From NCBI RefSeq assembly GCF_022539505.1, contig NC_061510.1, forward strand, positions 265,679,687 through 265,743,686: a DNA stretch of 64,000 nucleotides. The letters are read 5' to 3'. This DNA is from Lolium rigidum (taxonomy: Eukaryota; Streptophyta; Magnoliopsida; Poales; Poaceae). The translations under genes were made by a program, and so were the position numbers. The notes under the pieces are model-generated. The model did no database searches. It saw nothing but the letters and a program-made list of their open reading frames with translations, and was not told the origin of the DNA. Shown piece after piece: positions 53,276 through 62,593 of this stretch (its first letter is position 1; each line of letters starts with the position of its first letter).

Positions 53276-53700
53276 TTTGCTTGTATTATACACGATTTTG
53301 TGCTGCCTACTATACATATACAGTTTATACACAGCAATACGTATACACAATACGGATACACAGGTTATATACAAGCAACATTCGGATATAATATAAATAT
53401 CATGTACATTGCACGGATATAACATAGACATCATCATCACATTACTTAGAGCCCGATCGAGATACATATATAGTGGCAAGTGTCAAATGTTTTGCATACA
53501 ACTCTTAATTCATACAAAATTCACAATTTCGAGATACAAAGTAGTCTTCATCCGGTTCCTCCTTTGCTCCGTCATCTCTACCCACCAGTGCTCGCTTGCA
53601 TCGGGGTCCTTCCATCCAGTTCCTACTATGATGAAAATGGAAGAAAGTGAGACCAACAAGTATCCGATGCACAAGAGAAATGGAATAAATGCCTCATACA

Positions 53701-54500
53701 TTGTTGGTCAACACAAATATTAACATTCGGGGATCGGTGTAAGTGAGACCAAGTCCGATGCACAAGAGATTGATATTTGTGCTATCTTACCAGAGCTCAC
53801 TTACGCCGCCCCGAGTGTACGGTGACCAAACATTTTAATCATCGGCATTTTGAAAATGTCAAAGCAAATGGAATGACAAAATGGAATAAGTGCCTCATAC
53901 ATTGTTGGTCAACACAAATATTAACATTTAGGGATGGCGTCGGTGAGACCAAGTCCGATGCACAAGAGATTGATATTTGTGCTATCTTACCGAGCTCACT
54001 TACGCCACCCCCAAGTGTACGGTGACCAACATTTTAATCATCGGCATTTTGAAAATACCAAAGCAAATGGAATGACAAGGGCCTCATACTTTGTTGGTCG
54101 AAACAAATATTAACATTCCGGGACGGAGTTAGCGAGCCAGGTAGGATGCACAAGAGATTGATATTTGTGCAATCACACGAGGCTCACTAACACCGCCCCG
54201 AGTGTACGGTGACCAAGCATTTTAATCATCGGCATTTTGAAAATCTCAAAGCAAATGGAATGACAAAATGGAATAAGTGCCTCATACATTGTTGGTCAAC
54301 ACAAATATTAACATTTAGGGATGGTGTAAGCGAGGCCGGGTAGGATGCACAAGAGATTGATATTTGTGCTATCTTACCAGAGCTCACTTACGCCACCCCC
54401 GAGTGTACGGTGACCAAACATTTTAATCATCGGCATTTTGAAAATCTCAAAGCAAATGGAATGACAAAATAGAATATGTGCCTCATACATTGTTGGTCAA
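53701..54500. repeat. Tandem ~190-200 bp repeats inside outer CACTA
   Basis: Units start TTGTTGGTC at 53701, 53902, 54091, 54289 and 54490; two more lie at about 55197 and 55397 beyond the inverted repeat. Each unit contains an internal inverted repeat of the type GTAAGTGAGG...CCTCACTTAC around ACAAGAGATTGATATTTGTG. Short open frames here have no recognisable product. Confidence 0.85.
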
Positions 54501-54502
54501 CA

Positions 54503-55090
54503 CAAATACTTTGCGAAGGGCCCCCTTTCCCCGGTCGGCGTTCCGTCAACGGGTGCTTGACGACACAACAACGCCGATCCGCATCTCCGGCGCAGAACCA
54601 CGCCGGTCCCTCGCTGTCCAGCTGAACGAGTCCTTGATGCAAAGACCGTGCCGGCCTGCCCAGCATTATGCCGGGCCGTGTTGCCGCGCTTCAAGCCGTG
54701 TGTCCCGCGCCTCGCACTGTTCGCCTTCTTGCCCGGTGAACCAATAGGCTGATCGTTGGAATAAGGAAACCGATGACATCCGGTCGCAAGATTAAATTGC
54801 GATCGGCCGTCACCGGCTTCCTTATTCCAACGATTAGTCTATTCGTTCACCGGGCAAGAAGGCGAAGAGTGCAGGGCGCATGATCGACACGGCCTGAAGC
54901 GCGACAACAGGGGTCGGCATGATGCTAGGGAGGCTGGCACCGTCTTGGCATTAAGGACTCGTTCACGTACCGGACGGCGAGAGAAGAAAAGTGGTGCTGC
55001 GCCGGAGAGGCATGTCGGCGTTGTTGTCTCATCAAGGACTCGTTCACGGAACGGCGGCCAGGGAAAGGGGGGCTCGTCTACAAAGTATAT
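54503..55090. repeat. Long inverted repeat (fold-back, arms ~290 bp)
   Basis: The left arm starts ATACTTTGCGAAGGGCCCCC and the right arm ends, in reverse complement, ATACTTTGTAGACGAGCCCC. Arms match along their length (ACAACAACGCCGA, TCTCCGGCGCAG, GAACGAGTCCTT, TTCGCCTTCTTGCCCGGTGA, GTTGGAATAAGGAA) with a centre near 54796. It interrupts one of the ~200-bp tandem units. It is GC-rich compared with its surroundings and has no ORF conserved between arms. Confidence 0.8.
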
Positions 55091-55594
55091 TGCGGCGTAT
55101 AGGTGACCAAACATTCTAATCATCGGCACTAAAATGGAAGAAAGGCCAATGCAATTAAGAAGTAGCTAGTATGAACTAAATGGAATGCCTCATACTTTGT
55201 TGGTCGAAACAAATATGAACATCCCGGGATGGCGTTAGTGAGGCCAGGTAGGATGCACAAGAGATTGATATTTGTGCCATCACACCAGGCTCACTAGCGA
55301 CACCCCGGAGTGTACAGCTTGACCGAACATTCTAATCATCGGCACTAAAATGGAAGAAAGAGCCAAGTGGTATCAACTAAATGGAATGCCTCATACTTTG
55401 TTGGTCGAAACAAATATTAACATCCAGAGATGGAGTAAGTGAGGCCAGGTAGGATGCACAAGATATTGATATTTGTGCCATCACACCAAGCCTCACTTGC
55501 TCCACCCCCGAGTGTACGAGTGATCGACCAACCATCTAATCATCGACAAGTAAATCACTTGGGGTAATGTTAAAATGTTTGTCTCCATATTTGG

Positions 55595-55800
55595 GAGACA
55601 TTTTTAATATTGGAGTCTAGCTAATGGAAATCAAGAACTAGTCTTGATCTCCAAATGGTGATTAGAGGGAATTTATTCATCTTAAGCAACATTAGGGACA
55701 AATGGGATCATGCAAGGGACTTGGGTCATTTGGATCATAAGGCATCAATTAAGGAGGCAACCAGGGACAACGGGAAACATTTGATGATCCATTATCATAG
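55595..55800. repeat. Internal duplicate preserving the empty site of the nested CACTA
   Basis: CAAGAACTAGTCTTGATCTC...GGTGATTAGAGGGAATTTATTC and the following ~130 bp are repeated at 56185-56225 plus 59225-59365. In the second copy the inner CACTA sits between GAG and GAG. A further partial copy (GATCATAAGGCATCAATTAA) is at about 55947. Confidence 0.85.
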
Positions 55801-56516
55801 GCAACAAAGCAGCAACTTTTTCCCCTCTAATCTAGCTAGAGTCCTTAAAAGAAATCCATCATAAGCATGGTCAAATACACATATATAGCATTTGGAGAGC
55901 AAACAAGCAAGTAGCCATATCACTCAATCCAATAATATAGTAATTTGGATCATAAGGCATCAATTAAGGAGGCAACCAGGGACAAATTAAGGGAAACATT
56001 TGATGATCCAGTAAGTGCATGACACTTTGAGCTACCCAAGAATAAAGGCCAACAGTGGATAAACATCCGCTCAACCATTTCTTGCACTAGAGGAAAAGTA
56101 ACCAACATTGAAACTTGAATAGTCAAGTGACACTACAAGCAGCTCACACACACATGCAAACACATGTGTTGACAGTAACTAATGGATATCAAGAACTAGT
56201 CTTGATCTCCAAATGGTGATTAGAGCACTACTAGGAAAAGACCTAGCCGTAAGAATGGTATTAGTGGCGCACACCTATTTTGGTGCGCCGCTGCTAGTTA
56301 GCAGTGGCGCACCAAAAAGTGGTGCTCCACTGATACAAAAATAGCAGTGGCGCACTGCTTTTAGGGTGCGCCACCACTAAAGGCCGACCAGATCCCACCC
56401 ATCCCCCAGACTTAGCAGTGGCGCACCCCGTAGTGGTGCGCCATTGCTATGTGAGCTAGCAATGGCGCACCACTAAGAGGTGCGCCACTGTGCTGCTAAT
56501 AGCTATGGCGCATTAG

Positions 56517-57330
56517 ATGATGTGGGCCACCGCGCCGCTTCCGTCACCACGTGTCGACACGCCTCGCCCACCACTCACACGCGCATCGCCCACCAGGCCA
56601 CCACGCACCCAACTCACCCAGCTCTCCCACCAGTTTGGATCGCACCCAAACCACCCAGCTCCCCCACCAGTTCCACTCCTTCCAAACCCTAACCAGATCG
56701 AACCCCACCGTGGCGGCGGCCGTGCTCGCCGCTGGAGCGCACGTGCATCCCTGGCCAGCACTCCGCTTCACGCACGCCGCCGCCAGGACGCACACACGCA
56801 CGAGGAGATGATGCCGCCAGGACGCACGCACGCTCGTGCCGGTGGCCGCCAGATCCGCCGCCGCCGACAGGAGCGCCTTCGGCGTGCCGGTGGAGGACGG
56901 ACGATGGCGCGGGCGCTTCGGCACCTGATCTTCACCACGCCGGCCTCCTCGCCTTCTTCCCCTACGACTTCGTCGAGGGCGCGCGCCGCACCGCCGCGGT
57001 CCGCGCCGACAACGGCCAGGTCTACTCCGTCTACGAGATCCTGCGCTTGCTCCACTACGCCGACGCGCACGTCGTCCTGCCCGTGCAGGACGCGATCGTC
57101 GCACGCGCTCAAGGCCGGCGTCGAGTTTGGTGGGCGGATCTCGCGGGGCTCCAACGACATGGTCTGCCGGTGTCCGGTGCTTCTGCACGCCGGCAAGTCA
57201 CGGATGCTGCCGACGCCAAGCTCCTCGAGCCAGTGGCCGCAAGATCCGCACCAACGCCTGGCCTCTATCCCGATCTTCTCCTACACAAGGCCAGGCCACG
57301 CCCGCGCAGCAACCTGGGGTGAGACTTCTC
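56517..57330 (+). pseudogene. Exon-like captured sequence in inner CACTA
   Basis: Very GC-rich block with all + strand frames largely open; the sense frame is not certain. A stretch at about 56940-57115 read in the frame of the Met codon at 57047 gives a non-repetitive globular-looking segment (LAFFPYDFVEGARR, then VYEILRLLHYADAHVVLP). From about 57107 the continuation looks better in another frame (LKAGVEFGGRISRG), suggesting a frameshift. Just after 57318 a GGTGAG splice-donor-like site precedes an AT-rich region. I do not recognise the parent gene. Likely a transduplicated host-gene fragment. Confidence 0.4.
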
Positions 57331-58557
57331 GCTCCCTCCTCCTGATATGTGTGCCACAATTGTTGCTATATTACCATAAAAAAAGCAAGATTAATATCTT
57401 GGATAGAATGGAACCCTGCCTGCGTATTTTATTTGTATACCGTATACAATATCTCGGTTTCATAGCTCACCTGGTCATTGACTATAAGTTAATTACTTAT
57501 GAAGATACTATCTTTTTAATCTAAGCCAGGATTTGATATTGCAAATGAAGTGAGATCACATAGACAAGGACCTTCTGTAGTTTAATAATACTTGAAAAAG
57601 TTTGGTCACATTCATAGCCTCCTTCATCTGATTGCTGCTATAATGGTAAGTGCTTGGCTGTCTTAAATCTTTGTTGGTGAAGTGTCTAGCTGTGTTTCTT
57701 AGCAACACACCTGATCAAGTACCCTTTCTCTGAGATTTTGTCCTTCTTAATTAATCCAACATACATATATTTTGATCCTATTTGAAGATGACTACAAACT
57801 GAAATTAATTGATTATCCTGAATCAATATAAGTTATCAGGACCAAGTTACATCTCCGCCTCACCATCGAAATACCTATATCTGAGAAACAGACTATTATT
57901 CCCATGCATTCCACTCTCTATCACCTTAATACTACTAACCAAAGTAAGTTATTTTTAGATACATGCAATGCACAAACATAAACTATGTTGGCGAAAAAAG
58001 GGAATGGGATGCACCTAATTAGTACTCTTTCTCAACAGTTAACTCTAACTCACTGTGCCCTAAGTCGTAGCTAGCAGTAGCATTTTCTGTGTTGTTGCAA
58101 TGACATTTATTTATCCAAAACAGGTCTCGTTTGTTAGCAGCTAGTACTTCTCATGTGTGTTTTAATTTTTGGTGAACTGCCTTTTCTACTTCTTCAATAA
58201 TTAGCAACATGATCTCTCCATTTGTAGCTCTGAATGATTTTGCAAACAGGCATTGAGTTATCATGACCATTTCTCTGCTAAACAAATGCAGTATTTGATC
58301 TGAAAGTTAATGGTAGCTCTTGAACAGAACCATCTGTATTAGTCATCTGAAGAAATCTGTAGAGATAACAGTTTCTGTCATTAAATTTGAACAGTATTGA
58401 CATTCTAAACTTTTGCCACTTGCTTTGTAATCAGTTGTGGATGGCATAACAAAGGCATAAGAATGCTTTTCTTTTGCATACCCAAGTCAATAATCGAGAA
58501 CAACTACCAGCTATATACATGGTCTGTTAAGAACCAGTTTATACATAGCTAACCTCA
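57331..58557 (+). other. AT-rich intron-like interior of inner CACTA
   Basis: About 1.2 kb with no ORF and abrupt AT-rich composition between two GC-rich exon-like blocks. It begins after GGTGAG and ends before GATCATGCAGG (acceptor-like CAG at about 58580). No other feature seen. Confidence 0.4.
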
Positions 58558-58839
58558 ATGAATTTGTCACTGATCATGCAGGCTTGGAGACTTGATCATG
58601 CAGTGGAGCTGGTTGCCGTGGCCCGGCGCATGGTCGCGACGGCTCCGATGACGAGAAAATCGGTGGCCGACGAGCTCGTGCATAGGCGCCCGGCGGCTTC
58701 GTGCAAGGGTGCAGCGGAGCGAGGCGGACCGCGGCCAGATCCCAGGCGAAACCGCGGATCGCGGCCAGATCGAGCGCACGATATGAATACAATTGCAGCC
58801 GTGAACTATTTTTTTTGTAAACATTGTAATATATTATAA
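58558..58839 (+). pseudogene. Second exon-like block in inner CACTA
   Basis: 93-codon open frame from 58558; GC-rich part with RPDPRRNRGSRPDR-type residues and a short ACCGCGGCCAGATC/GCGGCCAGATCGAG direct repeat. It is followed by TTGTAAACATTGTAATATATT, which looks like a 3' untranslated end. No domain recognised. Probably the last exon of the same captured fragment as 56517-57330. Confidence 0.35.
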
Positions 58840-59224
58840 ACATTTCTCTTGTAAGGCAGCAGGCCTGAACATTTTTTTTTTGTTTTACCAAATTAATAAC
58901 AGTGGCGCACCATCCACACAATGCGCTATTGCTAATGAATATATAGTGGCGCACTCGATGGACACAATGCGCCATTGCTAAGGAATATATAGTGGCGCAC
59001 TGGATTGACTTTCTAATGACCCACGTGCATGAGATAGCAATGGCGCACTAGAAAGGTAGTAGTGGCGCACACCTGGTGCGCCATTGCTAACCAGCTTAGT
59101 AGTGGCGCACCATGTAGTGCGCCACTGCTAACACTTAGCAGTGGCGTGATAACAGTGGCGCACCGGAGGTGCGCCACTGATAGCTAAAAGTGGTGCGCCA
59201 CTAATAAGGCTTTTCCTAGCAGTG

Positions 59225-60540
59225 GAGGGAATTTATTCATCTTAATTAAGTAACATTAGGGACAAATGGGATCATGCAAGGGACTTGGATCATTTGGATC
59301 ATAAGGCATCAATTAAGGAGGCAACCAGGGACAAAGGGAACATTTGATGATCCATTATCATAGGGACATAAGTCAAGATGCTCAAACACACATAGCATGC
59401 ATGGAGCGAGATGCTCCAAAGGGATTATTCATCACTTGGTATATAGACCAAGTGATGCTGCAAAAGAGAGGCCAATCAAGAACCGATGAAATCCAAGTAA
59501 GTGATAGATATGCCTAAACAAGCAACAACACATAGCATATCCCAGCTAACCGGATGAGACAAGTCTTGGTAGCCAAGCTGAATCACCTAGCACCACCTAG
59601 CCTTTTAAAACCATCGAAACAGTCCTTTTTCTTCAAAGGATACCACAAGTGGCATTCATTTACATGATCCCCTACTGTGGATATCTCTATTTTCATCAAA
59701 GCCAACACAAGAAATAGAAATTTATCATTACTCGGTTGAGTTCAAAACAAAGCTGGGGTACCATAAGGGATTATTCATCACTTGGTAGTAACCATCATAA
59801 GCATTCCATTTAAATCACACATTTTAGTATATGTTCTTATCCAAGTTTTTGCCTCAGCCTTTGCATCATTGGCTGAGCTAAGACATCAAGCTTCGGCCGG
59901 GGAGCATTCTTTATTTTTAGGGAACTATATGAACTATATGCACATGATCCGAGTAAGCATCCCCACTAATCGAGCATTATAAGCATACCATAAGCTCACA
60001 AGAATCCATCAAGTAAATCATCGGGGGTCCAAAAACTTGGGGTCCGGAAAACTAATCCCAACGAGAGAATTACTTGGGGTCCGGAAAACTAATCCCGGGC
60101 CAACCAAGAGCAACTATAAATATGTATGTATACAAGCCCACCGGTAGCATTTCATGCATTTAAATTCCTATGAACCAGCTTAACCTCACTCGAGCACAAC
60201 AAGCATTTAAATGAACAAGTAGCATCAAATTCCTATGAACCCATCAAGAAAATTGTTAACAGTTAACCTCACCGAGCACAACAAATGAACCAGTAGTAAT
60301 AAGCCATCAAGATTAACGAGTTAACCTCACTCGAGCACAACAAATGAACCAAGTAGCATCAAATGAACCAACCGAGTAGCAATGCATCACTAGCGAGCAA
60401 TGCATCCAGAGCCAACAAATGAACCGAGTAGCATCAAGATTAACGGCTAAGCATCACTAGCAGCAAATGCATCCAGAGCCAACCGAGCGAGCATTTCGTC
60501 GAGCACGTTGTGCTCGCGCGGGGAGGAAGAGGGAGGGAGG
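59225..60540. other. Outer CACTA interior, right of the nested copy
   Basis: Resumes the outer element. The first ~140 bp duplicate 55663-55800. From about 60150 to 60490 short units (AATGAACC, GAGTAGCATCAA, AATGCATCCAGAGCCAAC) recur irregularly. No ORF of interest; 59782-59982 is an isolated open frame without a recognisable product. Confidence 0.6.
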
Positions 60541-60860
60541 GGAGGGAGCTTACCGACGATTTGGACGAGTTGTGGAGGAGCTCACCGACGACGACGGCAG
60601 GGGTGGAGGTCGCGGCGGCTCTTCCACCTTGACGCGGCGGCGGCTCCTCCACCTTGACGCCGCGCCGGCCCCTCCTCCTCCACGCTGCAGCGGCTTGTGC
60701 TGCTGGTGGCGGGGATGGGTGGAGCGTGGCGGCATCCGGCCATCGCGGAGGAAGGCGGCGGCGGCGGCGACAGCGACGGCATCGCTCGCCATGGAAGGCG
60801 GCGGCGCGGGGAGAGAGGGGAGAGAGGGGAGAGGAACTTCTGTGGCGAGGGAGGGGTACG
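60541..60860 (+). pseudogene. GC-rich gene-like fragment at the right end of outer CACTA
   Basis: GGCGGC-rich block open in several frames on both strands, of the kind found at the start of grass genes. No domain can be assigned and frames are low complexity. It ends where the subterminal GTGGCGCAC repeats start (60880). Listed only as possible captured sequence. Confidence 0.25.
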
Positions 60861-61202
60861 GCCTTGATATAGTACACGTTATTTCTGTGGCGCACCGAGA
60901 CAAAGTGCGCCACATAAAACATTATTTTTGTGGCGCAGTGTCGCCGTGCGCCACAGAAGAAGTAATTTCTGTGGCGCACCGAGGTTTGTGCGCCGTAGAA
61001 ATTGTAAAACCAATGGTTGGGGGTGACAGGGTGTGGGGCCCACCAAGTTTTTGTGGCGCACCGTTTAGTAGTGCGCCACAAAATTAAGCTATTTCTGTGG
61101 CGCACCGAGCTTCGTGCGCCACAAAATAAGTTTATGTGGCGCACTCAAAACGGTGCGCCACAGAACTAAGCTTCGCCTATAAGGGTTTTCCTACTAGTGG
61201 TT

Positions 61203-61640
61203 GCTGAGTAAAACTTGCTCTGTGATTGCGGAATACAGATACAACGGGAAAACAGATGTGTCAATTTTTGGCCACTCTATCTCCTAACTTTTAATTGCTT
61301 AGTTGGTGTGAAAACAATTCAATCAGATGCCAATCCTAACTTCAAATCCTGATGATGATCATCTGACATGTGTAGTATCACTTAACCAAAATTTTAATGT
61401 CAGCCGAGTGGACAAAACGGAGTAGTAATCCTTTAACATAGTTGAAACTTCGGTGTGAAATCATTGGAGTAGCAACGAAAGCATCATCACACACCGCGGA
61501 ACCCAAGAAACGGCAAGCAAGCGGGGATAGGAGAGTATCGGTACACACCGCACAACCCGAGGCAGCAGCAAGCACGCCCGGCGAGATCAATAAGCAAGCA
61601 GCCAAGCACGCAATGCAACAAGCAAGACACGAGGGGGTAC
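61203..61640 (-). other. Probable first intron of the GRF fragment, CACTA insertion site
   Basis: AT-rich, noncoding, directly downstream (- strand) of the splice-donor-like end of the QLQ exon. The outer CACTA ends at 61199 in it, so the transposon appears to sit in this intron. Confidence 0.45.
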
Positions 61641-61641
61641 G

Positions 61642-62083
61642 TACGGGCGGGGTGGTGGTAGAAGAGCGCGGCGAGGGAGTCGAAGCCCCAGCGGATGGGG
61701 AGGAGGAGATCCGGCGGGACGGGCACGCCTGCGACGAGGTACTTGTAGATGAGCGCCTGGTGCTCCAACTCCTCGTCATTGCGCCGCCGTGAAGGGATCC
61801 TCGGGGTCAACGGAGGGCGACGGGACGAGCTCGCGACGGCGGCCTCCTTCCTCCTGCTAGTGGCACGGCGGCGGAGGTCTGGGGGAGGCGGCGACGGTGA
61901 GGAAGGAGGAGAGGGGAACGACGGTAAGGGAGAGAGGGAGGCAGGGGAGAGGGGCGCACCTGAGGTGGATCGACGGCGGCAGGGGGCAGCGACGGTGGTG
62001 GATCGACGACGGCGGCTGGGGAGCGATGGCGGCGTGGGGGATTTTTTCGTCGATTTGGCCGTGGAGGGGAGCGACGCGCACAC
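61642..62083 (-). pseudogene. Growth-regulating factor (GRF) QLQ-domain exon, frameshifted
   Basis: 61646-61774 (- strand) encodes [20 protein letters not shown] followed by [19 protein letters not shown] and HHPA, an unmistakable QLQ domain of plant GRF transcription factors, which bind GIF co-activators. The first QLQ residues, PFTAAQ, are present at 61779-61796 but in a different frame with a TGA right after Gln, so a small indel breaks the domain between Q and E. The exon ends in GCCC|GTACGTAC, a splice donor in the phase expected for HHPA-L. Trp replaces the usual Arg/Lys in PIRRGF. The second exon with the WRC zinc domain is not in the window; leftward lies the CACTA and then the gap. 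Upstream sequence has an exon/intron-like CAGGTGCGCC and CACTAGCAG. Pseudogene, gene fragment or, if the indel is a base-calling error, a transposon-split gene. Confidence 0.8.
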
Positions 62084-62279
62084 GGCTAAGTCATGGAACT
62101 ACTACCCCCGGCGTTTTGGCGTAAACGCCGGCGGTAACTTCGCACTCACTAACATGTGGGCCACAGTTAGTTTCCACTGGCGGAAAGGGCCTAATTCGCC
62201 GGGGTATTTTTTCGTTCCCAGCTGGCGAGACGCCTTTAGTTGTATAAGCATGTTAATTAATCAAAACCGAGTCCTTAAC

Positions 62280-62342
62280 ACAGTGGTGCCACTCTCGATC
62301 TTATGCTGAAGCACCCAGGGTTCGAATCCCTGTGGATGCAAA
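62280..62342 (+). repeat. tRNA-derived (SINE-like) fragment
   Basis: CAGTGGTGCCACTC resembles an A box, and GGGTTCGAATCCC about 40 bp later is a perfect B box/T-arm. The acceptor ends do not pair, so it is not a tRNA gene. Most likely a tRNA-derived SINE head or tRNA relic. Confidence 0.4.
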
Positions 62343-62345
62343 AAG

Positions 62346-62590
62346 GCCAACCTTTTTTTCCTTCCCTTTTCTAGCTAACACTTAATTCTTAAATTGTAAA
62401 GTGCTTTTGGCGACATATGATAAAAAATCAATGAAGGATAAATTGCGAGACATAAATTGATGATTTTAATTCTTGAATGACTTCAAAGTCCTTTCGAGGA
62501 TATCCGATAAAAAACCAAGACATAATTTTAGGATACACTTGAGAAGGACAAATGGTTGTTCGAGAGATAATTATTATAAATACACAAATG
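62346..62590. other. AT-rich spacer
   Basis: Noncoding. ATGACTTCAAAGTCC occurs twice (about 62477 and 62589), a direct repeat about 112 bp apart. Nothing else recognised. Confidence 0.5.
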
Positions 62591-62593
62591 ACT

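Larger units (their letters stand above)
56226..59224. mobile_element. CACTA DNA transposon (inner) with gene-like cargo
   Basis: Ends CACTACTAGGAAAAG and CTTTTCCTAGCAGTG; 3-bp duplication GAG (56223-56225, 59225-59227). Its uninterrupted target copy exists at 55660-55675 in the same element. Subterminal GTGGCGCAC repeats at 56265-56510 and 58900-59210. The interior has a GC-rich, exon-like first part, an AT-rich intron-like middle and a second GC-rich block. No transposase. Confidence 0.93.
53067..61199. mobile_element. CACTA DNA transposon (outer), non-autonomous
   Basis: Ends CACTAGTAGGAAAA and TTTTCCTACTAGTG, flanked by a perfect 3-bp duplication GTT (53064-53066, 61200-61202). Subterminal regions (53085-53275 and 60880-61165) carry repeated GTGGCGCAC/GTGCGCCAC words, the transposase-binding type sequence of grass CACTA elements. 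The body holds ~200-bp tandem repeats, a large inverted repeat, a nested CACTA, and duplicated segments. No TNP2-type transposase is present. Excluding the nested element it is about 5.1 kb. Confidence 0.93.

Noticed and set aside
56544..57196. Arg-rich - strand frames opposite the inner CACTA cargo
   Set aside because: GC-rich composition opens several frames; the + strand has the splice-donor-like end and better residue composition.
62280..62342. Functional tRNA gene
   Set aside because: Only A-box-like and B-box sequences are present; acceptor and anticodon stems do not form.
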